Source: Stieleria maiorica | Lineage (GTDB): Bacteria; Planctomycetota; Planctomycetia; Pirellulales; Pirellulaceae | Reading direction: 5' to 3' | Assembly: GCF_008035925.1 (NCBI RefSeq) | Contig: NZ_CP036264.1 | Span: 1,523,409-1,587,408, forward strand | DNA: 64,000 bases | In this document: positions 1 to 13,134 of the stretch, in pieces | Position numbering within the stretch: position 1 is the stretch's first letter | How the letters are laid out: each line of letters begins with the position of its first letter | Program-made: the position numbers and the translations under genes | Notes under the pieces: model-generated | Told to the model about the DNA's origin: nothing | Databases searched by the model: none | Seen by the model: the letters and a program-made list of their open reading frames with translations, nothing else

Positions 1-64
1 GGTGTCACAGGCTGTGCGTCGAAGCCCGCTTTGCGATGAATCCGCTGAGCGTTTATGACGCACA

Positions 65-3019
65 TCAGGCGACGGGGACGACGATCCGACCGGCAATCGA
101 GTGGATGTCTTGCATCACCAGTCGCGTGGTGCCTTCGTCCCCCAATTCCGCAAAGCGTTCCATCGCCAACGTCGGCGTGTTGAACTGCGGCAGTCCCAAC
201 GAGCCGCTGGTGCCGCGCAGCCAATGCGCCAGTGAGGCAACGTCGTCCCAGCGATGCTGATCAATCGCCTGATCCATTTCCGACAATTTGTCATCCAGGC
301 GTTGCAAGAAGTCGACCACGATCTCGCGGAATTCCGGATCGTCCATCGGCAGCGCCGAATGGATCGGATGTTGATCGGGATCCGCCGCCGACGATCGGTC
401 GGACGGCTCTGCGCTGCTGACCGGGGCGGCCAACGGGATCGGTGACGCGGCCACATCGCCGGGCAGGTCGATCCGTGAGGCCAGGTTATACAGCTGTTGC
501 AGGGGGGCCTGACAGGCGTCGGCATCGTGGGCCTTGGCTTGCCGCTCCAACGCATAGGCGGGATCGACAAACTGTTCAAAACCCGCGCTGCCGCTGACGC
601 CCTTCAACCAGTGGGCTTCGGCGGCCAGCTGGCTGAACTGTTGTTGCTGCAGCAGTTGCCCCAAGCCCGGCAATCGCGATCGCAAGGCATCGACGAAGTC
701 TTGGGCGATCTCCAAAAAGTCGGGGTCGTCCAGCGGATAACTGCAGGTGACTTTCTCGACGTCCGATGCGGACGATTCGGTCGCGGCGGTCGGCGTCTCG
801 ATCTCGCGTGTCTCGGTCTCCGCTGTCACCTCCGACGGGGTGTCCGGTGCAGCAGCGGACTTCGAGCTGGAATCGTCGTACGGTTCCCCATCGAGTTCTT
901 CACCGAGTTCTTCAGCAAGTTCTTCAGCAAGGGTTTCCAGCAGGTGATCGATCTTGATCGGCTTGGACAGGAATCCGCTGCAGCCGGCGTCAAAGCATTT
1001 TTCTTGATCGCCCTGCATCGCGTTTGCCGTCAGCGCGTAGATCGGTTTGGTGTACCCGTCGGCGCGCAACGTGCGTGTCGCGGTGTAGCCGTCCATCACC
1101 GGCATCTGCATGTCCATCAAGATGATGTCGAAGGATTGTTCGGTCGTCGCATCGATCGCCAGTTGGCCGTTTTCCACCGCCACGACTTCGGCGCCGGCTT
1201 GGCCCAGGACCAGTTGCAGCAGTTTTCGGTTGGGCGAACCGTCGTCGGCGACCAGAATCCTGCACGGAGGCAATTGCCGCACCTTGGCTCTCTCGGCGGT
1301 CGATTGCGTCTCCGATTCGGCCAGGTCGGCCGGGTCGATCAGTTCCAATTCGTCGGGGCTGCCGATCGTGATTCGAATCGTGAACGTCGTACCTTCGCCG
1401 GGCGTGCTGACCAGCGAGATGTCGCCACCCATCGCTTCGGCCAGTTGCTTGCTGATGGCGAGTCCCAGGCCGGTTCCGCCGAACCGTCGGGTGATCGAGG
1501 TGTCGGCTTGGGCGAACGGTTCAAACACTTTCGCTTGGGCTTCGGGAGAGATCCCAATTCCGGTGTCGGCGACATCGATCGCCAGAACGAGGTTCTTGTC
1601 GGTGCGTTGTTTGGTGGCTTCCTGATCGATCCTGGCGATGATTTCGACGCTACCTTCGTCGGTGAATTTGATCGCGTTGCCGGCCAGGTTCATGATCGCC
1701 TGACGCAGCCGTACCGAATCGCCTTGGATGGTCTTGGGCAACAGCCCGTCGTTGCGAAACTTGAGTGCGATGTCTTTTTCGTCTGCTTTGCTGCGGAGCA
1801 ATGAGACGACTTCTTTGATCAGTTTGTAGGGCGAGCAGGGGCCGAGTTCCAATTCCATCTGCCCGGATTCAACCTTGGACAAATCCAAGATGTCGTTGAT
1901 CAACGCCAGCAGGTGTTCGCCGCTGCCGTGGATTGTATCCAAGTACTCTTGTCGGTCGGCCACCGAGGTGTCGAAACCGCGGCGGAGCACGTCGGTGTAT
2001 CCCAGGATGGCGTTCATCGGGGTCCGAATCTCGTGACTCATCCGCGCCAAAAACTCACTCTTGGCCTGGTTGGCGTCGTCGGCGGCGCGTTTGGCGACCG
2101 TCAGGTCGCGTTTGGTTTCTTCCAATTGCGTCACGTCGTCGAAACTGACCAACACGCCGCGACACTTTCCTTCGGCTCCCTGCACGGGGGACGCGTTGGC
2201 GATCAAAGTGCGTGACGGTTGGCCGGGCTGTGCCAGTTCGATCATGCCGCCCGAGACGACCGATTCGGAGATCACGGCCTCGTGCCAGGGCGAACCTTCC
2301 AGGTGATCCAAGTTCCAGGGCAGCTCGTCGGCCTTCTTGCCCAACAGTTTGTCGGGGCCGCTGCCGACCCAGTCGGCGAAGGACTGGTTGGCCAACACGA
2401 CGCGCCCTTGTCGGTCCAAAACCAGCAAGCCTTCGGCCAGATTGTCGAGTGCCGTGCGTACCCGTTTGGGAACCGTTTTGGAAGGATCCAAATGGGCCAG
2501 CATCTTTTTCAGGTAAAGCTGGAAAAGCAGAAAGCTGGCCAGGCAGACGAATCCGGACATCAGCATCCAAGGGTCGGTGATCGTCGCCCACCAACTGTCA
2601 TCTTGCAGCGAACGGAAACACAGCTCGACCACGCCCCAGCTGTCTCGGCCGCTGCGAATCGGAACGCGGACGTGAGTATCGGTCGATCGACGCGACTCCT
2701 CCGCCGGCCAGACCGATTCATGGTCGCCGAACACCGAAACCAGATCACCGTTGGCGCGTCGGACGCCTGCCGAGACGACATCGTCGTTGCGGTCGACCAC
2801 CGCTTCGAGCAACTGGTCCAATCGACGGGTCTCGCCATAGGAGATGTATTCCGAACTGGCAAGCGCGATCGTTTCACACAGATTGCCGCGACCTTCGCGG
2901 ATCGCCGATTCTCGCTCCGGCACCATCCCCAGCATCATCGCTGCCGACAAGACCGACAGGAGCATGCAGACCAGGCCCAGCGAGATCCGAGTTTTGGCGT
3001 CCAGTCTCAAAAAATTCAT
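65..3019 (-). CDS. Hybrid sensor histidine kinase with PAS, receiver and two Hpt domains
   Basis: A 984-residue inner-membrane signalling protein. Two membrane segments (about 11-32 and 152-170) flank a roughly 120-residue periplasmic sensor. A PAS-like domain follows (about 185-300), then the dimerisation/phosphoacceptor box SHEIRTPMN with H329, and the ATPase domain with an N box near 443-452, DTGIGI at 485-490 and GGTGLGL at 514-520. The receiver domain (588-700) carries D636 in LMDMQMP and K686. Two Hpt modules close the protein, each with an HWL(K/R)G acceptor histidine (H803 and H932). One Hpt is usual; two in tandem is less common. The start codon overlaps the stop of the giant upstream gene (ATGA), so the two are probably co-translated. 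Family knowledge supports a multistep phosphorelay; the signal and output are unknown. No DNA-binding domain is present. Confidence 0.95.
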   Translation of the reverse strand: MNFLRLDAKTRISLGLVCMLLSVLSAAMMLGMVPERESAIREGRGNLCETIALASSEYISYGETRRLDQLLEAVVDRNDDVVSAGVRRANGDLVSVFGDHESVWPAEESRRSTDTHVRVPIRSGRDSWGVVELCFRSLQDDSWWATITDPWMLMSGFVCLASFLLFQLYLKKMLAHLDPSKTVPKRVRTALDNLAEGLLVLDRQGRVVLANQSFADWVGSGPDKLLGKKADELPWNLDHLEGSPWHEAVISESVVSGGMIELAQPGQPSRTLIANASPVQGAEGKCRGVLVSFDDVTQLEETKRDLTVAKRAADDANQAKSEFLARMSHEIRTPMNAILGYTDVLRRGFDTSVADRQEYLDTIHGSGEHLLALINDILDLSKVESGQMELELGPCSPYKLIKEVVSLLRSKADEKDIALKFRNDGLLPKTIQGDSVRLRQAIMNLAGNAIKFTDEGSVEIIARIDQEATKQRTDKNLVLAIDVADTGIGISPEAQAKVFEPFAQADTSITRRFGGTGLGLAISKQLAEAMGGDISLVSTPGEGTTFTIRITIGSPDELELIDPADLAESETQSTAERAKVRQLPPCRILVADDGSPNRKLLQLVLGQAGAEVVAVENGQLAIDATTEQSFDIILMDMQMPVMDGYTATRTLRADGYTKPIYALTANAMQGDQEKCFDAGCSGFLSKPIKIDHLLETLAEELAEELGEELDGEPYDDSSSKSAAAPDTPSEVTAETETREIETPTAATESSASDVEKVTCSYPLDDPDFLEIAQDFVDALRSRLPGLGQLLQQQQFSQLAAEAHWLKGVSGSAGFEQFVDPAYALERQAKAHDADACQAPLQQLYNLASRIDLPGDVAASPIPLAAPVSSAEPSDRSSAADPDQHPIHSALPMDDPEFREIVVDFLQRLDDKLSEMDQAIDQHRWDDVASLAHWLRGTSGSLGLPQFNTPTLAMERFAELGDEGTTRLVMQDIHSIAGRIVVPVA

Positions 3020-6000
3020 GTGAGGGTTTCCCCTGAAGCCGATGACTGGGAAGCAGTCTCGGTCGGTGTGCTCTGCTCGCGTTCTTTTTCGGTCTTGTCC
3101 AACAGTTCTTCCAGCGAGTCGTCGTCACCGTCGTCGTCATCGTCCAGTTCGTTCAGGACCAGCAGCGGATCGACAAGGCTCCATGCCGGCAAGTGGGCCA
3201 ACAAGCTGGTCGCCAACAACCCGCCACGAACGGTCCACATCACATAGCCGACCGACAGGGCGCCCGAGAAACCCGCGAAGGTCCCCGCAAAGTAGTACGG
3301 CGCGGCGTCCGATTGTTTGATATCGTCCTGCATGCCTTCCATGTCGCCCCAAAGCAGCTTGCTGTCAAATTTGACGATCCCGAGGGTCGAAACGTTTGGG
3401 CGATTCGATTGGGTCCGCGTTTGTCGATTTGCGTAGCCGTTTTGACCGTCGTCAATCCTCGCGATCCGCTCCGAATCTTGGTCGCCGTCGCTCAGATCCG
3501 GCATGCTCAGGGGGACCATGCTGAGCGTCAAAAGTTCATCGTCGGTTGTCTGGATGACCGACCCTCGCGTCAACGCCGGAGGAACGTCGACGTCCGCTTC
3601 GGCGACCGGCGTGATCTGCGTTGCCGATTCCGTCTCGACGTCTTCCTCCGTATTCTCTTCTTCGGCCGGCACCTCCGGCACGGTTTCCACTTCCGGGGCC
3701 GGGTCGGCGGCGATGCTGGCAAGGTCTCCGGGGGTGACTTCGCTCAGGTTGTTGGGTTTGGCCACCAGAATCGTGACGGTCGTCGGCGCGCTTGTCGCGA
3801 TGCCATCGGTCACGGCATAAGTGAAGGTGACCGGTCCGCTGAAGTTCGCCGCCGGCGTGAATTGAAAGGAGCCGTCGGCGGCCAGCGTCAACGTTCCTGA
3901 AATCGGGCCCGAGACGGGAATCACGGTCAGGGAGTTCCCGTCCAAGTCGACGTCATTGGCGAGCAGTCCGCCGACCCCGATCGTCAGCGTCTTCCCCGCC
4001 TGCATGGAAAAACTGTCATCGATGGCCGTCGGCGGATCGTTGACCGTCGTGATCGCGATTCGCGCCGTCGCAACGCTGCTGTTCAAGCCACCGTCGCTGG
4101 CGACCACCTGGATGACCCGAGTGCTTCCATCGGGATTGGACGAAGCATTGTGATAGGTGATGGTGCGAAGGACTTGCTGGTAGTTGGCGACCGTGTCTGT
4201 TCCCGAAAGCGTTAGCGTTCCCGCAGCATAGGCCGCGGTGATGGACGTTCCGCTGGTGTCGGCCGCAAGCGTCTCGCTGGCACCGTCAATCAGGTTCGTG
4301 ATCGTGACGGTTAAATGGGTCAAGTTCGACGTGTCGACGTCGGTCAGGATTGCGTCGGCCGCGTCGGCGATCAACACCGCCGGGCCGCCTTCGGTAAACG
4401 TCCCGGCAAAGTCTGCTCCGCTCGCGCCGCTGGAATCGTTCGTGTCCAGGTCGATCGCGGGCGCCGCATTGCTCGCCGCCACGTTGACGGTGGCGTCATG
4501 GGCGACGCTGGTTCCGCCGTCCCCGTCGTTCAGCGTGAATCGGATCGTGCGTGTGGAGGTCGTCGGATTAGTCGTGTCGGTGTTCTGATAGGTGATGTTT
4601 TCGATCAACGCGTCGGCGACGGTTGCCGTGGCGCTGGCGTTGAAGGTGACGACCAGATTTGCTCCGCCGCTGCCGCCGGCAAAGGTTCCGATCACGACGG
4701 GGCCAGCGCCGAAGTCGTATAAGACGTTGCTGCCCGAAACCGTGATGTTGCCGACGCCGGGGCCTTGATCGCGGATCGCCAAGACGTCTTCGGCGCTGTC
4801 ACCGCCGGCGAAGACCGACACGGTCAGATTGCCGGTGTCGAAGTTTGCCGAGTCGCCGTCGGTCAGCGTGACGTTGCCGTCCTGTTCGATCACCGTCGCG
4901 GCATCACCCTCGGTGTAGTTCAGTGTGTCGCCGGCCAGATTGCCGATCACTGGTGCATCGTTTTGCGGCACCACGTTGACGGTGGCGTCATGGGCGACGC
5001 TGGTTCCGCCATCCCCGTCGTTGATCGTGAAGCGGATCGTGCGTGCGGAGGTCGCCGGATCGGTGGTGTCGGTGTTCTGGTAGGTGATGTTTTCGATCAG
5101 CGCGTCGGCGGCGGTTGCCGTGGCGCTGGCGTTGAAGGTGACGAACAGATTCGCACCTCCGCTGCCACCGGCAAAGGTTCCGATCACGACGGGGCCGCCG
5201 CCGAAATCGTACAAGACGTTGCCGCCCGAGACGGTGATGTTGCCGACGCCGGGGCCTTGATCGCGGATCGATAAAACGTCTTCGGTGTTGTCACCGCCGG
5301 CGAAGACCGACACGGTCAGATTGCCGGTGTTGAAGTTTGCCGAGTCACCGTCGGTGACGGTGACGTTGCCGCCCTGTTCGATCACCGTCGCGGCGTCACC
5401 CTCGGTGTAGCTGAGCGTATCGCCCGCCAGATTGTTGATCGTTGGCGCGGCATTGGTCGGAACCGATGTCCCCAGTGAGAAATAGTTCCCGTCAGCGAGA
5501 TCCACGCCGGTGAAGGTGACGATTCCCGTCCCGGCGTCATAGCTCGCTGCGGAAACCAAGGTCGCTCCAAGATTAAAGTCTGTATTGTTATCAACGATCA
5601 GATTGAAATCTGCGGCCGTCGCCCCGCTATAGGTCAATCCGCTTAGATCAAATGAGATCGTCGTCGTGCCGATATCGCCTGCTTCGCTGACCCGCCAAAT
5701 TCGATCGAGTCGGTTTGCGATGCCCGCCGGTTCAGCGGCAACCTCACTTAATGCCCCGTCATCATTGCTCCAGAACATGAATTCACGGTCGTTTTGGTCC
5801 GAAGCCCCGGACATGGTCACGATGGCATCGGCGTTGATCGATCGAGATTGACTCTGGGCAAGTAAGGAGGCGTTGTCTTGGCCGATTCCCGCGACGTCAT
5901 GTTCGAACCCGGAGTTCGCTGCCGCATTCCAGATCGCCGTACCGGTGGAGTCGCGATAGGTTGCGGGGCTCACTTGACCGAGTGTGATGCCATACTTAAT

Positions 6001-9000
6001 CGCTAGGTAAGAGTCCACCTTCAAACGGTCGATGGTACTGAGGTCTGTCGAATAGATAACGACTTCGCCGAGGTTCAGGTCATCATTGAACCCACCGCCG
6101 GGGTACTCACCTAGGAAGAACTGTCCGAACTGGTTGTTGTCCAGGGGGCTGCCGACGCTCGCGCTACCCGAAGCGGTTAGCTGGCCATCGATGTCGATGC
6201 TCAAACCGACCGGCGTACCCGGTGACGCTTGGGCGTTGATGATGTGGTACCCCGTGCTCGGAAGCGGAGCGGTCAATTGATCGTTGTTCAAATCGCCAAA
6301 GTCGAATCGCAGGTCGTCCTCTAGGTTGACCCGGTTGCTGAGCGTGTCGATCCACTGCAGCATCACTCCGTTGGACCCGTTCGTACTTCCAGCCAGGAAA
6401 AGGGAGGCGGAATCGGATCCGAACAGGTCGGCTCCCCAAACCGAGAGGTCCGACAAGTGATCATCAATGCCGTCGAACGAAATGATCGGGTTGAAATTCA
6501 ATCCGGATGCGATCAGATCGGGGCGTTGCGTGGACAGGGCTTGTTGAAGATCAGACAGCGTCGCGTTGGTGACTTGGTTTTCCCATTGGCTGACTCCTCC
6601 CAGTCCGATCGTGACACCGGCATCGGCCTTCAACCACAACGTCAGACCGTTCGCCACTCCGCCCGGAGCGCCTTTCACGACCGTGACGGTGGCATCGTGG
6701 TTCAAGCTGACGGCGCCGTCGCCATCGTTAAGAGCGAAGCGAATCGTGCGTGCACCGGTGATCGGCGCCACGGTGTCGGTATTTTCGTACGTAATATTTC
6801 GCACCAGTGCGGTGGTCGCTGCCGCATCGGCCGCTGAGTTTAGTGTCACGACCAGGGCCGGTCCTCCCGATCCGCCGGACCAGGTTCCGATCAACACCGC
6901 TCCGGCGCCGAAGTTGTAATAAACGTTTGAGCCCGAAACGCTGATCTGACCGGGATCCGTCCCCTGATTCCGGATCGCCAGAACGTCTTCGCTGGCATCG
7001 AACCCGGCGGCGACCGAAACGGTCAGGCTGCCCGAATCGAAATCGGCCGAATCGACGTCAGAGACCGTCGCATCACCGCCAAATTCGATCGCAAGCGGGC
7101 CGGATGCGGGGAGATAGGCCAAAGTATCCCCGGCCAGATTGCTGATCGTCGGAGATGCGTTCACCCAGCCGCTGGCGGCGGATGAAAAGGAAAACGCCTC
7201 AATCGCCTCGGCCGATGCATCCAGTTTGATATCGACGCCTTCAAAGATCACCGTGCCCGTCGCCACGGTGTTGGTGCCCGCTGTCGTCACCGTCAGTGCA
7301 ACAATATCTTGCCGGTTGACTGCTCCGGCGATGCCAGCAAAACCGCTTCCGATGTCGCCATCAAGTGACACAAGGACTTGGCCTTGCGTCAATCCGGCGC
7401 CACCGAGGGTGATGGGGTTTGCGACCAGTTGAACGGAGGTGAAATCGTTCGACCCGATTCCGATGTCGGTACCGTCAACGAACACCGCTGATGTCCCCGC
7501 AGTTGTTGTGTCCCCCGCACTCGTGACGTCAAAGTAATAAATGACGTTATCCGTTCCTTTCGTTTCGACGAGCAAAAAGTTACCTGCATTGAGTGTCTGG
7601 CCACCGATGGTCATCGTCTCTTCAACGAGGCTGATGCCGCCAATGTTCGTGTCACCGAGTAAGGGATCATCGAGCACGATTTCGAATGTTCCGGTGGAGT
7701 AGTTACCCGGTGTGTCCGGTCGGAAGCGGACCACATCGCTTTCGTCGATCGTGACCGAATTGGTGCTCGTCAGCGTCGGTTGCGATCCGTTGACGGAGAA
7801 CAATACATCACCTTGCTGAAGGCTGATCGTGTTCCCCGGAGCGCCGACGGTGATCGATCGGGTGACGACATGGAGGCCTGTCAGTTCGGTGGCGCCACTG
7901 GCTCCAAAATGATCGGTGAGATCAAAAACGCTGGAAAAGGAGCCGTTGGTCACGCCCGGTTCCAACGAGAAACTTGGGTCGGCGACTTCCAGTAACGTGT
8001 CCTTATCCCAGCTTGTCAGCCCAAGCGTTCCGCTTCCGCTTTCGTCGCCCTTGGTGCTCAACCAGACCGCTTCGCGAATGAAGGAGATGGTTGCGGCGTC
8101 GGGGCCATCGGAATCCGTCCCGTCGGAAACCGCAACGTCAAAGGTTGGCGCCGAGGTGCTGCTGTCGTGGATGAATTGAATGTCACCGGCTGTGACTTCA
8201 CTCTGATTGAAGGTGAAGACCGGAACCCCCGGAGCGGACACACGCTCGAAACTGCCGCCGGTCACGCTCGACACCGTGAACGTGAGTCCCGCGTCGGGGT
8301 GGTCGACGTCGGTCGCCGACAGTGCGTTCGCCGAAAGAACGACGCTGCCGCCTTGGGAGATGACCAGTTGGTTGTTGCCAAGAATCGGGGCGTCATTGAC
8401 CGGATCGATGGTGATTCCCGCCGAGACGGTCGCGCTCAAGTCAGAATTGTTACCGGTCGCGGATGCTTGGAAACTGAATCCGGCCGCGCCGTTGTAGTTG
8501 GACGTGCCCTTGAATTTGACGCCCGCGTTGCCTTCGGCAAACGTGATGAAGCTGTTGTCGCTGATCACCGTCACGCCGTCATTCTTGTACAGTGTTCCGT
8601 TGGTGATGCCGGAGATCTTGAAGTGCGTGACCTCGGTGCCATCGGCGGCGTTGCGTTGCAGTTGAAAGCCCGTCGAAAGCACGTCTTCGTCAGTATTGGT
8701 CGGCCCGTTGAACGTCGGCGTGTCCGCTTTCGGATCGACGTCGATCGTCATCGTGTAGGTCGCGGCGCTGTACTCGGTTCCGTCATAGACTTGGAACGCA
8801 AAACTGTCGTAGGGGGCGCCATGATTCTGCGACACCGGCGTGAAGGTCAAGTTGGGGATTTGCCCCACGGAGATGACCTGTTCGTCGGTCACGTCGAACA
8901 TGCTCAACTTGAGAGTGCCGACGGATTCCAGCGACTTGATCTTGATTTGGGTCAGGCTGTCACCGATGTCCACGTCGGAGAAATTGAAGTCGGACGCCGA

Positions 9001-12000
9001 GAAGGTATAGACGCCGTCTTCGTCCATGCTGACCGTCTTGTTGCTGGCCGTCGGTGCGTCGTTGATCCGAGCCACGTTGACGGTGGTGTCGTGGGCGGCG
9101 CTGGTTCCGCCGTCACCGTCGCTGAGCGTGAATCGAATCGTTCGGACGGAGGTCGTCGGGTTGTCGGTATCGGTATTGCGGTAGGTGATGTTTTCGATCA
9201 ATGCGTCGGCCGCCGCGGTGGTGGCGTTGGCGTTGAAGGTCACCACCAGATCCGCTCCCGCGGTGCCTCCGGTGAAGGTCCCGATCACGACCGGTCCGGC
9301 GCCGAAGTCGTAGCGAACGTCGCTGCCGGAGACGCTGATGTTGCCCACACCGGCACCTTGATCACGGATGGCCAGCACGTCTTCGCCCGAGTCACCGCCG
9401 GTTGTGATGGCCACGGTCAGGTTGCCGGTGTCGAAGTCGGCCGAATCGACGTCGCCGACGGTGACGTTTCCGCCTTGCTCGATGACCGTCGCCGCATCGC
9501 CTTCGCTATAATTCAACGTGTCCCCGGTCAGATTGCTGATCGTTGGGGCATCGTTTTGCGTCGCCACGTTGACTGTGGTGTCGTGGGCGGCGCTGGTGCC
9601 ACCGTCACCGTCATTGAGCGTGAATCGAGCCGTACGGGCGGAGGTCGTCGGGTTGTCGGTATCGGTATTGCGGTAGGTGATGTTTTCGATCAATGCGTCC
9701 GCCGCCGCGGTGTTGGCGTTGGCGTTGAAGGTCACCACCAGATCCGCTCCCGCGGTGCCTCCGGTGAAGGTCCCGATCACGACCGGTCCGGCGCCGAAGT
9801 CGTAGCGAATGTCGCTGCCGGAGACGCTGATGTTGCCCACACCGACACCTTGATCACGGATGGCGAGCACGTCTTCGCCCGAGTCACCGCCGGTTATGAT
9901 GGCTACGGTCAGGTTGCCGGCGTCGAAGTCGGCCGAATCGACGTCGCCGACGGTGACGTTTCCGCCTTGCTCGATGACCGTCACCGAGTCGCCTTCGCTA
10001 TAATTCAACGTGTCCCCGGCCAAGTTGTAAATCGTTGGGGAAGCGTTGCCGGCTGCAACGTATTCAAAGGCTCCGATGTCGGGCGTCGCATCGCGCGTGG
10101 TGCCGCGTTGATCCGTCGTGGGAGCGCCGGTCAATCCCGCAGGGTCGATCGCGGCGCTTCCGACGAGCAAAGCATGTGTTTCGGTGAATCCCCCGTTGCC
10201 GGTCAGCGCACCCAGCATCGGATCGCTGACCGAATCGTCGGATCCGACCTCGACAATCGCCGCGGCACTGGCGATGTTGTATCCGGACGATGTCAATTCC
10301 GCATCCGCATCTGGGCCGATCGCCGCAGTGTTGCCGTACAAGATGCTGTTTTTCAGTGTGACGTCACCGCCGCCACCGGCAATGTGAACGCCGCCGCCGG
10401 TTCCCGTCGAAGGCGTCGTGGCCTGATTATTCGTGATCGTGACGTTGGTCGCGTCGATGTTCTGGTTTGTCCAGATGCCACCGCCCGAGTTGGTCGCCGT
10501 ATTGGTACTGATGGTGACGTTGGTCAGGGTCATCGCGGCCGAACCGCCGCCATTGTGAATGCCTGCTCCGGCCGTCGCGGAGTTACCGCTGAGCGTGACA
10601 TTGGTCAGCGTGGCCGTCCCATTGTTCCGAAGACCGCCGCCCGCATTGCCCGCATTATTTCCGGTGATGGCCACATCGGCCAGAACCAGCGTTCCGCTGT
10701 TGTCGATGCCACTGCCGCTGTTGCCGGTATTGTTTCTGATGACGGTGGTATGGGCAGTGAACATGCCGTCGTTTTGGATGGCGCCACCATTGTTGCTGTT
10801 GTTATTTTCCAGCACGACGTTGGTGACCGTCAAATCCGCTCCGGTTGCAATGTAGACGCCGCCGCCACCGCTGCCACCACTCTGTCCACCCGTGATGGTC
10901 AGGTCCGTGAAGTTGACGACGGTTCCGGCCAGCACGTCAAAGACACGGTCGGGCGATGCCCCCATTCCGCTGGCATCGATGATCGTTGTGGAAGCCGAAT
11001 CACCATGAATGTTGACGCTTTCGGTAATGTCCAGGTCACCGGTCGCTGCCAGGTTTTCGCCGTCCCCCAAAATGGACAGGGTATGTGTGCCCGCACCGAG
11101 ATAAATGTCATCGGTCCCCGACGTGTTGTTGGCCGCAAGGATCGCTTCCCTCAGCGAGATGAATCCGTCGGTCCCTTTGTTGCTCAGCAAGGCGGTGATC
11201 GATGACGTGTCACCGTCAACGGTGTCACTGGTCGTGTCGACGGTGATCGCACTGGCCGGGGGCGCCGCCTTGATCGACACAGCACCGGCGGCCCATGGGG
11301 TGGAAGCTCCATAGGTCCACGATGTCACCACCGATGCCGCACCGTCTTCGGTGGTTCCGGAACCGTTGGCTTGAGAAGAAAACAGGTCCCAATGCTCGGT
11401 CTGACCCGATCCGGGCGTGAAGTCCCAATCGCTGTTGTCGTCCACGCCGACGACGCCGAATACCAGATCGTTGTTGGTCGAAGAAACGGTTACCGAGGGC
11501 GTTCCCGATGTTCCTTGGTCGCCGGTAAACGTTCCCACAGGAGTCGTTTGATCGACGTCGGTGAAGGTCATCACACCGACGGTCGCTCCTTGGTGGTTCG
11601 TGCCGGAAAAGTTGACCACGATGTTGTGGGTGCCCACGTCCGGTGCGACCAGCGACCAGATTTCCACGCGTGACTTCGACGGATCCGCGTGCTCCTGGGT
11701 CCCAACCAAGGTTAGACTGACACCGTTGTAGGTCACCGAACTGACAACGTCACCCATGTCCTGACCAAAAGAGATGCCAACCAACATCAAACGGTCCGTT
11801 CCGGCGGTCGCGTGTGCGAACGACGTGCTTGCTGCACCGGTCCCGGCGGTGTCCGTTGTAGTGTTGTCGATCGTTACGTTCAACAAATGTGCCCAGTTTT
11901 GTTGCACGTCCAGGCTGAAGGCCAGGCTGGTTTCGATCGCTCCGGTCGAGTATTCCAGATCCCAGTCGCCGCCAAAAATCGCGTATCCCGTGTTGTCATC

Positions 12001-13134
12001 GCTGGCCGCGACGTCAGCCCCGGTCAGGCTTGCCAGGGAAGTCGACAGTGTTCGTCCGTCTTCGTCGGCTGCCAGATCACAGCCATAGATCAATAAGTCC
12101 GCGCCGTCGCCAAGCGAATCGCCCCACAGAGCGATCGCGTCGGCATGTTCGTTCAGGTTGTCGAGCGAAAGCCAAGTGTTTCCCAGTTTCAATCGGCCTG
12201 CGGTACCGTGCGTGACCAAGTGAATCGCATCGACGTCGTCATACTGCGCGAGCGCTCGGCTGATCTGATCGATCCCGTCGCTGTGACCATCCAGCAGGAT
12301 CACCTCGAACGACCGTCCGTCGCCACGTTCGCTCTGTAGATCGGCCAGCAACTGCTGGTAGTCCTCGGCGGTTTGATCCACGAGCACGATTTCACGCGAG
12401 GTGTGCTGTTCGTCCGCCGAGGCGACGTCCGCGCTGCTGTCGGCCGCAACACTCTCCGCTCGCACAGCATCTGAGGTCGGGACCGCGACGGTCGCACCGG
12501 TCAGCTCCGAGATGGCCTCCAGCATCGTGCGGCTTTCCGGCGATTGGGACGATTGAAATCCGTGCAGGATCAGGTCCGCGTCTTGCGACAAAGAAGAACC
12601 CCACGCCGCGAAGTCTCCCGCCGATCCGTCCAGATTGCCGGCGTTCACGAGGGAAGACCCTAAACGGAGTTGTCCGTCGGCGCCGTCAGTGAGCAGATGC
12701 ACGGCGTCAATGTCGTTGTAGGCCGAGTGGTTGTAGGCCGACAGGATTTCACCGATTTGCTCGATCCCGTCGCGTGATCCTTCCAGTAGGTAGATCTCCA
12801 GGTCCGCGTTGCCGCTCTCGGATCGCAGGGCATCGACCAACGGTTGATAATCCCCGATGCTGGCGTCGACGAAGGCGACCTCCAATCGCCGTTGCCGCTG
12901 TTGATCGTCCTGCGTCGGATCCCCCTGCCCCGAATGAGTCGTTGCGTCTGCCGCAGTGGCGCCGTCAGGAAAGGGCTGCTGCGTCTCCGGATCAGCGTCG
13001 ACGTGATCGACCGGTGGCGCGATCGGTGTCGCGCTAAAAAGCAACCGCTTCTCCAGAACGGCCGCGTCGAGCAGGTGGCCGCCACGCAGGATTGACGATG
13101 AATCGTGCTTGCGTTTGCGTCGGCGCCACGGCAT
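3016..13134 (-). CDS. Giant DUF4347 / tandem-repeat surface protein with LEPR-XLL-like start
   Basis: A 3372-residue protein, probably exported and cell-surface. The N-terminus is basic and carries [12 protein letters not shown] (28-39), resembling the planctomycete LEPR-XLL signal. Two DUF4347 domains follow (about 84-222 and 248-418). The second keeps a THG histidine (H309) and a GCD cysteine (C352), a possible caspase/CHAT-like dyad; the first has D150 and F193 there instead. Next come a beta-sandwich-like region, a right-handed beta-helix-like region (about 640-1010, many TNVTxxxN repeats), five copies of a repeat starting PTIxNLAGDTL, cadherin-like segments and a LamG-like domain. The C-terminus has a hydrophobic stretch (about 3280-3327) and a very acidic tail. 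The gene is divergent from an export gene set and overlaps a histidine kinase gene. Role as adhesin or surface protein is inference. Confidence 0.9.
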   Translation of the reverse strand: MPWRRRKRKHDSSSILRGGHLLDAAVLEKRLLFSATPIAPPVDHVDADPETQQPFPDGATAADATTHSGQGDPTQDDQQRQRRLEVAFVDASIGDYQPLVDALRSESGNADLEIYLLEGSRDGIEQIGEILSAYNHSAYNDIDAVHLLTDGADGQLRLGSSLVNAGNLDGSAGDFAAWGSSLSQDADLILHGFQSSQSPESRTMLEAISELTGATVAVPTSDAVRAESVAADSSADVASADEQHTSREIVLVDQTAEDYQQLLADLQSERGDGRSFEVILLDGHSDGIDQISRALAQYDDVDAIHLVTHGTAGRLKLGNTWLSLDNLNEHADAIALWGDSLGDGADLLIYGCDLAADEDGRTLSTSLASLTGADVAASDDNTGYAIFGGDWDLEYSTGAIETSLAFSLDVQQNWAHLLNVTIDNTTTDTAGTGAASTSFAHATAGTDRLMLVGISFGQDMGDVVSSVTYNGVSLTLVGTQEHADPSKSRVEIWSLVAPDVGTHNIVVNFSGTNHQGATVGVMTFTDVDQTTPVGTFTGDQGTSGTPSVTVSSTNNDLVFGVVGVDDNSDWDFTPGSGQTEHWDLFSSQANGSGTTEDGAASVVTSWTYGASTPWAAGAVSIKAAPPASAITVDTTSDTVDGDTSSITALLSNKGTDGFISLREAILAANNTSGTDDIYLGAGTHTLSILGDGENLAATGDLDITESVNIHGDSASTTIIDASGMGASPDRVFDVLAGTVVNFTDLTITGGQSGGSGGGGVYIATGADLTVTNVVLENNNSNNGGAIQNDGMFTAHTTVIRNNTGNSGSGIDNSGTLVLADVAITGNNAGNAGGGLRNNGTATLTNVTLSGNSATAGAGIHNGGGSAAMTLTNVTISTNTATNSGGGIWTNQNIDATNVTITNNQATTPSTGTGGGVHIAGGGGDVTLKNSILYGNTAAIGPDADAELTSSGYNIASAAAIVEVGSDDSVSDPMLGALTGNGGFTETHALLVGSAAIDPAGLTGAPTTDQRGTTRDATPDIGAFEYVAAGNASPTIYNLAGDTLNYSEGDSVTVIEQGGNVTVGDVDSADFDAGNLTVAIITGGDSGEDVLAIRDQGVGVGNISVSGSDIRYDFGAGPVVIGTFTGGTAGADLVVTFNANANTAAADALIENITYRNTDTDNPTTSARTARFTLNDGDGGTSAAHDTTVNVATQNDAPTISNLTGDTLNYSEGDAATVIEQGGNVTVGDVDSADFDTGNLTVAITTGGDSGEDVLAIRDQGAGVGNISVSGSDVRYDFGAGPVVIGTFTGGTAGADLVVTFNANATTAAADALIENITYRNTDTDNPTTSVRTIRFTLSDGDGGTSAAHDTTVNVARINDAPTASNKTVSMDEDGVYTFSASDFNFSDVDIGDSLTQIKIKSLESVGTLKLSMFDVTDEQVISVGQIPNLTFTPVSQNHGAPYDSFAFQVYDGTEYSAATYTMTIDVDPKADTPTFNGPTNTDEDVLSTGFQLQRNAADGTEVTHFKISGITNGTLYKNDGVTVISDNSFITFAEGNAGVKFKGTSNYNGAAGFSFQASATGNNSDLSATVSAGITIDPVNDAPILGNNQLVISQGGSVVLSANALSATDVDHPDAGLTFTVSSVTGGSFERVSAPGVPVFTFNQSEVTAGDIQFIHDSSTSAPTFDVAVSDGTDSDGPDAATISFIREAVWLSTKGDESGSGTLGLTSWDKDTLLEVADPSFSLEPGVTNGSFSSVFDLTDHFGASGATELTGLHVVTRSITVGAPGNTISLQQGDVLFSVNGSQPTLTSTNSVTIDESDVVRFRPDTPGNYSTGTFEIVLDDPLLGDTNIGGISLVEETMTIGGQTLNAGNFLLVETKGTDNVIYYFDVTSAGDTTTAGTSAVFVDGTDIGIGSNDFTSVQLVANPITLGGAGLTQGQVLVSLDGDIGSGFAGIAGAVNRQDIVALTVTTAGTNTVATGTVIFEGVDIKLDASAEAIEAFSFSSAASGWVNASPTISNLAGDTLAYLPASGPLAIEFGGDATVSDVDSADFDSGSLTVSVAAGFDASEDVLAIRNQGTDPGQISVSGSNVYYNFGAGAVLIGTWSGGSGGPALVVTLNSAADAAATTALVRNITYENTDTVAPITGARTIRFALNDGDGAVSLNHDATVTVVKGAPGGVANGLTLWLKADAGVTIGLGGVSQWENQVTNATLSDLQQALSTQRPDLIASGLNFNPIISFDGIDDHLSDLSVWGADLFGSDSASLFLAGSTNGSNGVMLQWIDTLSNRVNLEDDLRFDFGDLNNDQLTAPLPSTGYHIINAQASPGTPVGLSIDIDGQLTASGSASVGSPLDNNQFGQFFLGEYPGGGFNDDLNLGEVVIYSTDLSTIDRLKVDSYLAIKYGITLGQVSPATYRDSTGTAIWNAAANSGFEHDVAGIGQDNASLLAQSQSRSINADAIVTMSGASDQNDREFMFWSNDDGALSEVAAEPAGIANRLDRIWRVSEAGDIGTTTISFDLSGLTYSGATAADFNLIVDNNTDFNLGATLVSAASYDAGTGIVTFTGVDLADGNYFSLGTSVPTNAAPTINNLAGDTLSYTEGDAATVIEQGGNVTVTDGDSANFNTGNLTVSVFAGGDNTEDVLSIRDQGPGVGNITVSGGNVLYDFGGGPVVIGTFAGGSGGANLFVTFNASATATAADALIENITYQNTDTTDPATSARTIRFTINDGDGGTSVAHDATVNVVPQNDAPVIGNLAGDTLNYTEGDAATVIEQDGNVTLTDGDSANFDTGNLTVSVFAGGDSAEDVLAIRDQGPGVGNITVSGSNVLYDFGAGPVVIGTFAGGSGGANLVVTFNASATATVADALIENITYQNTDTTNPTTSTRTIRFTLNDGDGGTSVAHDATVNVAASNAAPAIDLDTNDSSGASGADFAGTFTEGGPAVLIADAADAILTDVDTSNLTHLTVTITNLIDGASETLAADTSGTSITAAYAAGTLTLSGTDTVANYQQVLRTITYHNASSNPDGSTRVIQVVASDGGLNSSVATARIAITTVNDPPTAIDDSFSMQAGKTLTIGVGGLLANDVDLDGNSLTVIPVSGPISGTLTLAADGSFQFTPAANFSGPVTFTYAVTDGIATSAPTTVTILVAKPNNLSEVTPGDLASIAADPAPEVETVPEVPAEEENTEEDVETESATQITPVAEADVDVPPALTRGSVIQTTDDELLTLSMVPLSMPDLSDGDQDSERIARIDDGQNGYANRQTRTQSNRPNVSTLGIVKFDSKLLWGDMEGMQDDIKQSDAAPYYFAGTFAGFSGALSVGYVMWTVRGGLLATSLLAHLPAWSLVDPLLVLNELDDDDDGDDDSLEELLDKTEKEREQSTPTETASQSSASGETLT
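4478..5461 (-). repeat. Tandem 492-bp coding repeats (pair 1, giant protein)
   Basis: Two adjacent copies of a 492-bp (164-codon) unit lie in frame near the C-terminal part of the giant gene. The phrase ccacgttgacggtggcgtca recurs at about 4479 and 4971, which sets the period. The protein units begin [12 protein letters not shown] and [12 protein letters not shown]. Nucleotide identity is high by eye, which suggests recent duplication or gene conversion. Confidence 0.9.
9071..10054 (-). repeat. Tandem 492-bp coding repeats (pair 2, giant protein)
   Basis: A second pair of the same 492-bp unit lies in the middle of the giant gene; the anchor word gccacgttga recurs at 9071 and 9563. The protein copies begin [12 protein letters not shown] and [13 protein letters not shown] fifth, diverged single copy lies near 6675-7155 ([12 protein letters not shown]). 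Both pairs share exactly the same period. Confidence 0.9.

Noticed and set aside
8167-11205. Long plus-strand open frame (about 1012 codons) opposite the giant gene
   Set aside because: It mirrors the repetitive, GC-rich coding strand, is Arg/Val-rich with no family motif, and the opposite frame has clear domains.
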